From assembly GCA_025612375.1 (NCBI GenBank), contig JAAXKN010000013.1, positions 1-64,000 of the forward strand: a stretch of DNA of 64,000 bases. The letters are read 5' to 3'. Each line of letters begins with the position of its first letter. The first letter of the stretch is position 1. The position numbers were made by a program, and so were the translations under genes. Shown here piece by piece: positions 51,539 to 59,667 of the stretch. The DNA is from Ignavibacteria bacterium. Its GTDB lineage: Bacteria; Bacteroidota; Ignavibacteria; Ignavibacteriales; SURF-24. The notes below the pieces were generated by a model that saw nothing but the letters and a program-made list of their open reading frames with translations, made no database searches and was not told where the DNA came from.

Positions 51539-52321
51539 CTAGTATTTTGTTAAGCTTAAAATAAATTCTGCGTAATCCTTGTAATCAGCTGATGTCTTTA
51601 TCTTGTAGGGATTTATATTCTTTAGGCCCGGATCCAGCGGCAGGACTTTCAGGCTGACAGGTGTGAAATCATCCACAATAAATATCTTCTCCTCATCTTT
51701 TCCAAAATAACAGCTTACCTCGGCTAAAAATGAGTTTCTCCTTTCAAAGTAAGACTTTAGGACAGCATTGACTTTTGTACAGATCCTTTTAATTACTTTC
51801 AGTTCCTCTATCGGAAGAATATCAAGCGATATCAGATGGCTTTCGGTTATAAGATTATCTTTAGAGCTCCCGTACCTGTATTCAAAAACAGGCAGAACCA
51901 GAAACGTGCCATCCGGCTTGTCAAAGATTTTACTTGTGCGCTTGTCTATAATGTTTGAAATTGTAATTGAAAACGGATAAGTGCTGTGTTTTTGCAGCAC
52001 AAGGCTGTTGTCTTCAACCTTCTTGTAGCCCGTAGGCACATTATAGGCATTCAGGTAGTCCAGAAAAAAAGAATTAATGATTAAATGCTTTTCCCCCAAA
52101 TCCTTGATCTTTGCTTCGGTACGGCTGCTGAGGCTTACAGAATCCCTGTATTCTATCAGTATAGAACTGTCTTCTTTTGCCTGAAAGACAACCTTCCCGC
52201 TTTTTTCCTGAACAATATTTTTGCTGTATTTCAAGACCTGATTACAAAAATTGTTTAACGCCCCGAAATTATAGAAATAGGCGTTCAAAGTCAAATACCA
52301 ACTTTTTGCTCTATTGTCCAA
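51539..52321 (-). CDS. Divergent PurC (SAICAR synthetase)-like protein
   Basis: 260 residues from a TTG. The order of conserved PurC blocks can be followed: EKSGKVVFQAKEDSSILIEY (PurC start, normally YEGKAK), LIINSFFLDYLNAYNVPTGY, PVFEYRYGSSKDNLITESHL, LKVIKRICTKVNAVLKSYFE and IFIVDDFTPVSL. The catalytic spots are altered: SNIIDKRTS replaces RN-x-AAGS, and DDFTPVSLKV replaces DE-I-[ST]-PD-x-x-R. It may be a pseudo-enzyme or have a new substrate. Its context psd-pssA-purS-purQ supports the purine link. A strong AGGAGG lies 28 nt upstream of the TTG without a canonical start at the usual distance, so the start is uncertain. Confidence 0.7.
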   Translation of the reverse strand: MDNRAKSWYLTLNAYFYNFGALNNFCNQVLKYSKNIVQEKSGKVVFQAKEDSSILIEYRDSVSLSSRTEAKIKDLGEKHLIINSFFLDYLNAYNVPTGYKKVEDNSLVLQKHSTYPFSITISNIIDKRTSKIFDKPDGTFLVLPVFEYRYGSSKDNLITESHLISLDILPIEELKVIKRICTKVNAVLKSYFERRNSFLAEVSCYFGKDEEKIFIVDDFTPVSLKVLPLDPGLKNINPYKIKTSADYKDYAEFILSLTKY

Positions 52322-52367
52322 ATTCAGCTTATTTTTATCATTTTTAGCCAGTATCCTCCTGCTAACC

Positions 52368-52396
52368 TTGACTTTGCCGCTGAAGCGGGCTACATT
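52368..52396 (+). promoter_or_regulatory. Sigma-70 promoter of the DinJ-like gene
   Basis: TTGACT, a 17-nt spacer and TACATT give a good -35/-10 pair 25 bp before the ATG at 52421. Confidence 0.6.
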
Positions 52397-52420
52397 TTAT
52401 TAATAACTGGGGTGACGTAT

Positions 52421-52687
52421 ATGGCTAAGACAGCAACAATCAGAGCAAGAATTGAACCGGAATTAAAATCCGAGGTGGAAAATATCTTCAAGAAGCTGGG
52501 GGTTTCAACTACTGAGGTGATCAGTATGCTCTACAGCCAGGTGAAGCTCAACAAGGGCCTGCCTTTTGAGGTGAAACTGCACCACAAGGCTGCTCAAGCT
52601 CAGCCTAAAGGAGTGCATACTCAGCCAAAGGGCGTGCATTCTCAACAGGGTGCTCAGAAAAGAAAAATGAAACGCGGAGTAAAATAA
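52421..52687 (+). CDS. Orphan RelB/DinJ-like ribbon-helix-helix protein
   Basis: 88 residues. The start TATIRARIEPELKSEVENIF and KKLGVSTTEVISMLYSQVKL matches the RelB/DinJ ribbon-helix-helix antitoxin N-terminus, then GLPFEVKL as in DinJ. The C-terminal tail contains repeated QPKGVH units (QPKGVHTQPKGVHSQQGAQ) and a basic end, in place of the usual toxin-neutralising segment. No toxin gene is adjacent on either side, so it may be a free-standing DNA-binding protein. GTG at 52412 is an alternative start. Confidence 0.75.
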   Translation: MAKTATIRARIEPELKSEVENIFKKLGVSTTEVISMLYSQVKLNKGLPFEVKLHHKAAQAQPKGVHTQPKGVHSQQGAQKRKMKRGVK

Positions 52688-52956
52688 TTTATTGCCCTGA
52701 AACCGGCCCTGAATAAAAGGCAATTAAACACTGGCTTCCGGCCTGAATTCTCAGGCGTAAATTTTATTTTAATAGAACTTTTTCTTTTCCCGGCTTATTT
52801 TTTACGGGGAACCTGCAGATCATTACACCGGTTAATAATGAAAAGATACTAATTTCTGTTTAGTGTTTTTTCTTATTTTTTTGTAAATTTTACACTTAAA
52901 AATCGAGCCTTTAGCCAGGGCCGGAAGTATAATTTATCTTAGATTCAGGAGGCAAA

Positions 52957-53283
52957 ATGAAAGGCGGAATGCAGGGCATGCTAAAACAGGTACAGAAGAT
53001 GCAGGCCGAAATGGAACGCGTTCAAAACGAACTGGGCAATAAAACCGTTACTGAGGAATCGGGCGGCGGTATGGTAAAAGCTACGGTTAACGGAAAAAAA
53101 GAACTTATTTCAGTCAACATAGATAGTGAAGTTATTTCAGGCGGCGATAAGGAGATGTTAGAAGATCTTGTTGTGGCTGCCGTAAACAAAGCTCTGGAGT
53201 CAGCTGGCAAAATGGCTGAGGACGAAATGGCCAAAGTCACAAGAGGCATGCTTCCTCCGGGCATGAATATACCAGGATTTTAA
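52957..53283 (+). CDS. ybaB: YbaB/EbfC nucleoid-associated protein
   Basis: 108 residues, typical length. MLKQVQKMQAEMERVQNEL, then VKATVNGKKELISVNIDSEV and the Met/Pro-rich end GMLPPGMNIPGF. It binds DNA as a dimer near replication and repair genes. AGGAGG precedes the ATG and recR follows by 2 nt, the usual ybaB-recR pair; dnaX is not upstream in this window. Confidence 0.96.
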   Translation: MKGGMQGMLKQVQKMQAEMERVQNELGNKTVTEESGGGMVKATVNGKKELISVNIDSEVISGGDKEMLEDLVVAAVNKALESAGKMAEDEMAKVTRGMLPPGMNIPGF

Positions 53284-53285
53284 TT

Positions 53286-53882
53286 GTGCAGATAGCTGAA
53301 CCCTTACAAATTGCAATTGATGAATTAAGCAAACTGCCGACAATAGGGAAAAAAACGGCACAGAGACTTGCTATGTACCTCCTTAAAAGTGATAAAAGCG
53401 AGGTCGAGAATCTTACGCGCGCTCTGGGCGACCTGAAGAGCAAGATCCGCTTCTGCAAGAACTGCTTTAATTTGTCGGTGGAGGAGCTATGTGATGTGTG
53501 CCGTAATCCCAAAAGGGATCACAGCCTTATATGTGTGGTTGAAGAGGCAAGCGACGTTATTGCTATAGAAAAAACAAACGAGTATAACGGCCTTTACCAC
53601 GTGCTTGGAGGCGTGCTTTCACCTCTTAGCGGTACAAGCGCCGAGTCGCTTAAAATTAAAGAGCTCATTAGACGCCTTGAGAACAGTGAAGTTAAAGAGG
53701 TGATCCTGGCCCTTAACCCTGACACGGAAGGGGAAACCACCTCTTTGTACCTTGCCAGACTCATTAAACCTTTGGGCATAAAGGTCTCCCGTATTGCCCG
53801 CGGAATTCCTGTCGGAGGCGACCTGGAGTTTACAGACGAAGCTACCATAGGAAGGGCCGTAATTTCAAGAAACGCAATCTGA
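53286..53882 (+). CDS. recR: Recombination protein RecR
   Basis: 198 residues starting on GTG. HhH (LSKLPTIGKKTAQRLAMYLL), zinc finger C-x2-C...C-x2-C (FCKNCFNLSVEELCDVCRN) and Toprim (CVVEEASDVIAIEKT, LALNPDTEGETTSLYLARL) are complete. With RecO it loads RecA on single-stranded DNA at gaps. Followed by the methyltransferase after one base. Confidence 0.97.
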   Translation: MQIAEPLQIAIDELSKLPTIGKKTAQRLAMYLLKSDKSEVENLTRALGDLKSKIRFCKNCFNLSVEELCDVCRNPKRDHSLICVVEEASDVIAIEKTNEYNGLYHVLGGVLSPLSGTSAESLKIKELIRRLENSEVKEVILALNPDTEGETTSLYLARLIKPLGIKVSRIARGIPVGGDLEFTDEATIGRAVISRNAI

Positions 53883-53883
53883 T

Positions 53884-54618
53884 ATGGCTGAATGGTTTAA
53901 GGACTGGTTTGATTCCAGCGAATATCTCGAAGTTTATAAACACCGCAACGATGAGGATGCCCGCAGACTTTTTAAGCTCATTCTTAACAATGTTTCACTG
54001 GCCCCCGGCAGCGATGTGCTCGATATAGCCTGCGGCGCCGGAAGGCACTCGGTCCTTTTTGCATCTGCGGGCTATAATGTGACAGGCTTCGACTTAAGCC
54101 GCAACCTCTTAAAGGCTGCCTTTAAGAAAAGCCTTGAGATGGGGCTTAGTATTAACTTTTTTAATGCGGACGTCAGGCGTCCTGCATTAAAAAAACAGTT
54201 CGGACTCATTATTAATCTTTTTACCAGCTTTGGCTACTTTGATTCCGACAGCGAGAATTTTGCACTTTTCCACGACGCCAGTGAACTGCTTTGTGAAAAG
54301 GGGTTCTTTGTCTTTGATTATTTTAATATCTCTTTCCTGAAGAATAACCTCGTGCCCGAGACGAGCGACAGCGCAAACGGCAGAACCGTAATACAGAAGC
54401 GCTCTATAAGGGATAAAAGGGTAGTTAAGGAAATTAAGCTTATTAACGCTTCGGGAGAAAAAAACTACGTGGAATCTGTGCGCCTTTACAACGATAATGA
54501 AATATTCGGCGCCTTAGGCAGGGCGGGCCTGAAGGTCACAAAAGTGTTCGGTGACTATGCAGGGGGTGCATTTTCAAATGAATCTTCGCCAAGGCTTATT
54601 ATCATAGCCCGCAAATAA
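53884..54618 (+). CDS. SAM-dependent methyltransferase
   Basis: 244 residues, class I fold: SAM-binding DVLDIACGAGRHSVLFA and motif II GFDLSRNLLKAA, with the acidic FNADVRRPALKKQF. The substrate is not evident; small-molecule or lipid methylation are both possible. Co-transcribed with ybaB and recR. Confidence 0.9.
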   Translation: MAEWFKDWFDSSEYLEVYKHRNDEDARRLFKLILNNVSLAPGSDVLDIACGAGRHSVLFASAGYNVTGFDLSRNLLKAAFKKSLEMGLSINFFNADVRRPALKKQFGLIINLFTSFGYFDSDSENFALFHDASELLCEKGFFVFDYFNISFLKNNLVPETSDSANGRTVIQKRSIRDKRVVKEIKLINASGEKNYVESVRLYNDNEIFGALGRAGLKVTKVFGDYAGGAFSNESSPRLIIIARK

Positions 54619-54649
54619 AAAACTTATTGCAAATGAAAATTAAATTTTC

Positions 54650-55207
54650 ATGAAAAAATACTTTTTCATACTGCTCCTTCTTACACTCTCTTCCTGTGAC
54701 GTTTTCCATACGAGAAGCTCAGAACCCCCTATTACGCAAAGGGGGAACTTTCAGCCTGCCACTACCACAGATATCCTTTTACAGAACCTGCAGAACTCAT
54801 TCAAGGATAAACTGATGGATAACTACTTGGCCTGCTTTTCGGATAAGATTTTTTCTTTTTCTCCTTCTGCCGGCTCGGTCTCCAGGTACTCCATACTGCA
54901 GAACTGGACGAGGCAGGACGAAGGGCAATTTTTTAACAACCTCATAAACTCCGTCCCGCAGAATTCGATAATCACATTAAGTTTTTCTAAAACCGAACTG
55001 ATTCCTCAGGGCGACAGCACATCCTATTCGGCCAAGTACACCATTACTGTGCCGTTTTTGGATGAACAGAAGCCTAAATTATATCAGGGCAACCTGCATT
55101 TTACTATGATCAGGGACAGCAAACTCCAGTGGGTCATAAGCTACTGGATGGATATTAAGGATGAACAATATCCCAGCTGGAGCGAACTAAAAGGAAGTCT
55201 AAATTAA
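54650..55207 (+). CDS. Lipoprotein with SnoaL/NTF2-like fold, first of a pair
   Basis: 185 residues. Lipobox TLSSC (Cys16). The mature domain (LLQNLQNSFKDKLMDNYLACFSDKIF, ending LQWVISYWMDI) has the size and layout of an NTF2/SnoaL-like cone fold. The next gene encodes a related lipoprotein and overlaps its stop. Probably outer-membrane anchored; function unknown. Confidence 0.8.
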   Translation: MKKYFFILLLLTLSSCDVFHTRSSEPPITQRGNFQPATTTDILLQNLQNSFKDKLMDNYLACFSDKIFSFSPSAGSVSRYSILQNWTRQDEGQFFNNLINSVPQNSIITLSFSKTELIPQGDSTSYSAKYTITVPFLDEQKPKLYQGNLHFTMIRDSKLQWVISYWMDIKDEQYPSWSELKGSLN

Positions 55208-55703
55208 ACGCATTTTAACATATTGCCTCGTTCTTCTGGGGCTGGCCGGATGCGTTAACCCGTTCGCACCGGCTTTGGACGAGAACCTGAATACCGGAAG
55301 TTCTCCCGTTGCCGACCAGTCTAAGGTCGAAGGCGTCTTCCAGAATATGCAGTATGCCTATACAATGAGAGACACTACAATCTATGGACAATTGCTTAGT
55401 CCCGATTTTACATTTACATACAGGGATTATGACAAGGGCTTTGATGTTACCTGGGGAAGGGACGACGAAATGAGGGCTACATACGGACTGTTTCAGAATT
55501 CAAAGCGCCTGGACCTGATCTGGAATAATATACTCCTCATTTCGGGTGATTCGACTAGTATTGTTAGGAGCTTCAATCTTACCATCACTTTTAGCCCTAC
55601 CGATGTGCAGTCGGCAGACGGAAAAGTCAGCCTCACGCTGAAGAAAAACCCATCTACAAAATTCTGGCAGATCCAGCGCTGGGTGGATGAGTCGAGTTTT
55701 TAG
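55203..55703 (+). CDS. Second NTF2-like lipoprotein, probable ATT start
   Basis: In frame upstream of the first conventional start (TTG at 55275) the sequence reads KRILTYCLVLLGLAGC, a lipoprotein signal peptide with lipobox LAGC (Cys17), opened by ATT at 55203. ATT overlaps the stop of the preceding gene (ATTAA), so it would be coupled. With this start the protein has 166 residues and matches the neighbour in architecture (VEGVFQNMQYAYTMRDTTIY, then WQIQRWVDESSF at the end). No ATG, GTG or TTG precedes the signal sequence in this frame. Confidence 0.7.
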   Translation: MKRILTYCLVLLGLAGCVNPFAPALDENLNTGSSPVADQSKVEGVFQNMQYAYTMRDTTIYGQLLSPDFTFTYRDYDKGFDVTWGRDDEMRATYGLFQNSKRLDLIWNNILLISGDSTSIVRSFNLTITFSPTDVQSADGKVSLTLKKNPSTKFWQIQRWVDESSF

Positions 55704-55762
55704 AAAAAAAATCGTATTTTTCCGAAAAAAATTAAAAAAAGTTAAGAATTTTTAAAAAAATT

Positions 55763-55789
55763 TTCCGAAAACCGATGTCGTCACCATAT
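55763..55789 (+). promoter_or_regulatory. Copy C of the shared 27-nt element, overlapping the ftsX start
   Basis: TTCCGAAAAC-N6-CGTCACCATAT followed by ATATATATA. The ftsX ATG (55775-55777) lies inside the N6 spacer, so the right half of the element encodes the first residues of FtsX. Confidence 0.6.
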
Positions 55790-56659
55790 ATATATATACA
55801 AGAATCTTTCAGATCTTTTGGAAGAGCAAAATTGTCGTTCATAATGTCGCTTTTTATGACGTGTATTTCAGTCTTGCTGGTCCTCAGCTCCCTGATACTC
55901 ATAAAATTCTCAGGTATGCTTGAAAAAAGGATCAAGGAAAAAGTGGCCATTAACGTCTTCCTTAAGGATGGACTCTCCGAGGAAGACAAATTGCTGCTTA
56001 AGGAGAAATTTGAAGGACTTTACTGCGTGAGGTCTTCAAAGTTTATTTCACGGGAGGCTGCAGAAAAAGATTTTCTGAAGGAAACAGGGGAGGATTTTAA
56101 GGAAGTACTTGAATATAACCCGCTTCCTGAGAGTTTTGTCCTGAACCTAAAGGATGAATATGTGACTCCTGATTCTCTGGGGAAACTGAGCAGGGCCTTG
56201 AGCTCGCTTCCCGGTGTAGACGAGATTGTCTATCAGAGCGGGACAGTGTACCAGGCTTTGAATTCACTGAAGACTCTGAAAAAATACGTTTTTTCTGCCG
56301 CCATCGTGCTCGTTTTGATTTCTCTTTACATAGTCTATTCAACAAACAGACTTGTAATAAACGGCAAAAGGCTGCAGCTGGAGACGATGAAACTCGTTGG
56401 AGCCAGGCTCTCGCTCATTAGGCTCCCTATAGTCATGAACGGAGTCATAATAGGCCTTGCTGCCTCATGTGTCTCATTTGGGCTGTTCAGAACAGTAAAC
56501 TGGTGGCTCATTAAATATGCAGGACTGCCGGATTTCGGCTTTGTAGACGACATTTTCTTGAACGCTGCAATTCTCTTTAGCGGCCCTGTTATCGGATTAG
56601 TTGCAGGAGTATATGCGGTACAAAAAATTACCCTGAAAGTACAGAAGATTCTATTTTGA
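55775..56659 (+). CDS. ftsX: Cell-division protein FtsX
   Basis: 294 residues, four membrane helices in the 1+3 FtsX layout with a large extracytoplasmic loop. Characteristic QESFRSFGRAKLSFIMSLFMT opens the protein and the last helix ends GVYAVQKITLKVQ. With FtsE it couples septal peptidoglycan hydrolysis to division. ftsE is not adjacent. The ATG has no Shine-Dalgarno; the first in-frame downstream ATG would remove the conserved N-terminal helix, so 55775 is likely correct despite the overlap with element C. Confidence 0.9.
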   Translation: MSSPYIYIQESFRSFGRAKLSFIMSLFMTCISVLLVLSSLILIKFSGMLEKRIKEKVAINVFLKDGLSEEDKLLLKEKFEGLYCVRSSKFISREAAEKDFLKETGEDFKEVLEYNPLPESFVLNLKDEYVTPDSLGKLSRALSSLPGVDEIVYQSGTVYQALNSLKTLKKYVFSAAIVLVLISLYIVYSTNRLVINGKRLQLETMKLVGARLSLIRLPIVMNGVIIGLAASCVSFGLFRTVNWWLIKYAGLPDFGFVDDIFLNAAILFSGPVIGLVAGVYAVQKITLKVQKILF

Positions 56660-56730
56660 TATGTTAGTCTTATTTAAGTAAATTTAGGTTCCAAATTTTG
56701 GGACTCTTTTCAAACCAAAGGAACATCTTA

Positions 56731-57252
56731 ATGAAACAATTTCTTTACCTACTTTTCCTGGGACTCTTACTTACTACTACAATGTTCGCTCAGGAAGGCA
56801 ATATAAAGATTGGTGCCGATCTAAACCAGCTCAGGAACACACAGGGCGGGTTTTTCGATTATTCTGATCCCGAAGCCGTAAACATTAAAGTCTCTGTCTG
56901 GGGCTTTGTCAGATACCCGGGCCGCTACCTCGTCCCGAGCTACGTCAACGTCCGCGACCTCATGTCATATGCAGGCGGGCCTACAGATGAAGCTCACCTT
57001 GACGACCTGAGGCTCTTCAGGGTTAATCAAGATTCATCACAGTCACTTATAAAGTTTAATTATAATGACCTTCTGTGGGGTGAAAAACTTACGAAAAACA
57101 AGGAACAGATTCCTAACCTTACTGTCGGCGATGTGCTCTTAGTTCCCGGTGAACCGAGGATGTATTTCAGGGATTATTTTAATATGACTTTGTCTGTTGT
57201 CTCGACGCTGATATCGCTAAGCATTTTAGTCTTAAATATTGCAAGAAAATAA
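56731..57252 (+). CDS. SLBB-domain polysaccharide-export protein, short
   Basis: 173 residues from the ATG at 56731 (AAAGGAAC upstream). Signal peptide (YLLFLGLLLTTTMFA), one SLBB domain (VSVWGFVRYPGRYLVPSYVNVRDLMSYAGGP, then LTVGDVLLVPGEP) and a C-terminal membrane helix. It is shorter than Wza-type export channels and lacks the Poly_export domain, so it is probably an accessory of the polysaccharide secretion system encoded next. Followed by the tyrosine kinase after 15 bp. Confidence 0.85.
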   Translation: MKQFLYLLFLGLLLTTTMFAQEGNIKIGADLNQLRNTQGGFFDYSDPEAVNIKVSVWGFVRYPGRYLVPSYVNVRDLMSYAGGPTDEAHLDDLRLFRVNQDSSQSLIKFNYNDLLWGEKLTKNKEQIPNLTVGDVLLVPGEPRMYFRDYFNMTLSVVSTLISLSILVLNIARK

Positions 57253-57267
57253 AGGGAAATATACACG

Positions 57268-59532
57268 GTGGAAAAATTAAAACTCAGTGACAGGGAACCC
57301 GAAAGTAATTCGTTTAAAGATTATATAAATCTTATCAGGAATAATATAATTCCGATTACCCTGATAAGCCTGACAGGACTGGTGGTTGCTATTATTTATG
57401 CTATTAAAGCTCCCGATATCTTCAAATCAACCACAGTGCTTAAAGTGTCGAAACCTCAGGGCAGTATCCTTGAGTCTCCGCTAATGCCTGACTTCCAGGA
57501 CTTCGGAAGCGACCGTTTCATTGCAAATGAAATTGAAATTCTCAAAAGCTATACAGTGCGTGAAAACGTTGCAAAGGCACTTATTGCAGACTACAACCTG
57601 GAGAAAAGGAAAGACTTTTTTAACATAATTCTGGATAAGAAGCTCCTTCAGAAGGGTAAGACCACACCGGTTAAATCGGTATCGGTCCTGGCCGAGATGC
57701 TCGAGAAAACCGCTGCCATAGACCAGAAAAGAGGGCTTGATATTGTTGAGATCTCCGTTGAGTCCCCATCGCCTTACGAGGCTTCACTCATTACAAACGA
57801 GTATGCAAAGGCTTATAAAGATTATAACCTTCAGAACAGCAGGATGCAGCTTACTCAGGTAAAAGAGTTTCTCCTGGGGCAAAGAAAAGAAAAGCAGGAT
57901 GAGCTCCTTAAATCCGAAGAGAGCCTTCGCCAGTACCAGCAGGCAGGCGGCATTGTTGCACTCGATGAACAGGCAAAGGCCCTGATCGAACAGCTCAGCA
58001 AGTTTGACGCTGATAAAAATGCGGCTGACATCGACATGAAAGTCTCTGAAAAAAATCTTTCCAAGTACAGGGATGAGCTTAAGAAGCAGGATCCGCGCCT
58101 TGCTGACTATGTAGAAAGCTTTGTAGCGGAACCTTATGTAAAGGCCCTCCAGGAACAAATTGCAAAAATCGAGATCCAGAAGGCAATTGCGCTTTCAAGT
58201 AAAGATGCCGGTGCGGTCGACAAAAAGACCTTAAATGAATATGATGCAAAAATAAAATATCTGAAGAGCCAGGTTGAGCAGAAAAAGGCCACTTATAAGG
58301 CGGGCATTCTTGCTTCAAGTCCTGAGGAGGTTAAGCTCCTTACTAAAAGCGTAATTGAGGAAGAAGTTAAGTCTCAGGCCGCTAAAAGCTCATATCAGGA
58401 ACTCTCGAAGATAGTTGGCAACTACGAGAAGAAATTCAACTCGCTTCCTTCGGCAACAATTGAATACGCAAGGCGCGAACGCGAAAGAGCAGCTCTTGAA
58501 AAGCTTTATCTTCTTGTAGAAGAAAAATACCAGGAATCAATGATCAACGAACAGAGCAAGCCTGGTAACGTTTTAATCGTTGATCCGGGCAGAATTCCTG
58601 AAAAACCTGCCAAGCCGAACAGGCCGCTCATTGTCCTAATAGGACTGGTGCTGGGCGTCGGTATGGGTGTCGGTTTTGCATTTGTACGTAATTACTTCGA
58701 CAATACTATTAAGACTCCAGAGGATATCGAACGCAGAAACGTCAACGTCCTTGCCTGGATTCCGAAAATTGAAGGCCTTGGCCCGGGCGGAAACAAGGAT
58801 CTGGAATTTATTGTTGCCCGTAAACCGGATTCAATACCGGCTGAAGCCTACAGGGCATTAAGAACAAGAGTCCAGTTCTCAAAGTTTGAGAATGACGGAA
58901 TAAAAACAATTCTTGTTACTTCTTCAGCTCCTTCAGAAGGTAAAACCACTACGGCGGTTAACCTTGCCGGAAGCTTTGCACAGGCAAATAAAAAGACCAT
59001 CATTATAGATTCTGACTTAAGGAAACCCAGACTTCACAACGTCTTTAAGGCTGAAAGATATCCAGGCTTTACAGACTACGTCTTTGGTGAGGCTGAATTT
59101 GAGCAGATCATAAGAAAGTCTGACGTCAATAACCTTTACTTTGCTACGGCTGGTACCATTCCGCCGAACCCTTCAGAACTTTTGGGATCAAGCCATTTCG
59201 ATGATTTCCTAAGGCGCCTGAAGTCTGAATTTGATATGATCATCGTCGATTCACCGCCAATTATTGCGGTTACAGATTCCGAGATATTGTCCAGAAAGGT
59301 CGATGCCTCAATACTTGTGGTCTCGGCTGAGAAAACTGAAGCAGACCTGATGTCGAAATCTATAGAGCTTCTGACGCACGAAGCCAATACATTTATCGGC
59401 GTTCTGCTAAATAACTTCAGCTACAGGGCAGGCTACGGATCATATTATAAGTATTACTACTATTACTCACGTCCTGCAGACGGAAAAAAGGGACTCAAAG
59501 GGGTCTCAAAAAGCAGGGTGCTAGGTAAGTAA
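57268..59532 (+). CDS. Wzc-type polysaccharide co-polymerase and tyrosine autokinase
   Basis: 754 residues from a GTG. Wzz domain with first membrane helix (~32-52), a long periplasmic coiled coil (~190-420), second helix (~450-470) and a BY-kinase domain: Walker A SSAPSEGKTTTAVN, A' IIIDSDLRKP and Walker B IIVDSPP. The C-terminus ends with a tyrosine cluster, YGSYYKYYYYYS, the site of autophosphorylation that controls polymer length and export. With the SLBB protein before it and the UDP-sugar enzyme after it, it marks an exopolysaccharide or capsule locus. Confidence 0.95.
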   Translation: MEKLKLSDREPESNSFKDYINLIRNNIIPITLISLTGLVVAIIYAIKAPDIFKSTTVLKVSKPQGSILESPLMPDFQDFGSDRFIANEIEILKSYTVRENVAKALIADYNLEKRKDFFNIILDKKLLQKGKTTPVKSVSVLAEMLEKTAAIDQKRGLDIVEISVESPSPYEASLITNEYAKAYKDYNLQNSRMQLTQVKEFLLGQRKEKQDELLKSEESLRQYQQAGGIVALDEQAKALIEQLSKFDADKNAADIDMKVSEKNLSKYRDELKKQDPRLADYVESFVAEPYVKALQEQIAKIEIQKAIALSSKDAGAVDKKTLNEYDAKIKYLKSQVEQKKATYKAGILASSPEEVKLLTKSVIEEEVKSQAAKSSYQELSKIVGNYEKKFNSLPSATIEYARRERERAALEKLYLLVEEKYQESMINEQSKPGNVLIVDPGRIPEKPAKPNRPLIVLIGLVLGVGMGVGFAFVRNYFDNTIKTPEDIERRNVNVLAWIPKIEGLGPGGNKDLEFIVARKPDSIPAEAYRALRTRVQFSKFENDGIKTILVTSSAPSEGKTTTAVNLAGSFAQANKKTIIIDSDLRKPRLHNVFKAERYPGFTDYVFGEAEFEQIIRKSDVNNLYFATAGTIPPNPSELLGSSHFDDFLRRLKSEFDMIIVDSPPIIAVTDSEILSRKVDASILVVSAEKTEADLMSKSIELLTHEANTFIGVLLNNFSYRAGYGSYYKYYYYYSRPADGKKGLKGVSKSRVLGK

Positions 59533-59554
59533 TAAACTGTAACCCATAAATATT

Positions 59555-59591
59555 AAAAACCCGGTAATAAATTTTATTATCGGGTTTTTTT
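59555..59591 (+). terminator. Intrinsic terminator of the export genes
   Basis: AAAACCCGGTAATAA pairs with TTATTATCGGGTTTT, followed by T7. It separates the kinase gene from the epimerase, which therefore has its own promoter. Confidence 0.88.
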
Positions 59592-59667
59592 ATTTACTTT
59601 TATATAAACGGTTATTCTTCAATAAGCTTAATAATTTTTGGCATAAGAACATTTATAGAGGATTGGA

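Noticed and set aside
52895-52930. CCAGGGCCGGAAG upstream of ybaB, resembling the SRP RNA apical loop
   Set aside because: The following bases lack the conserved GGAAGCAG arm and no long pairing stem surrounds it, so it is not a 4.5S RNA.
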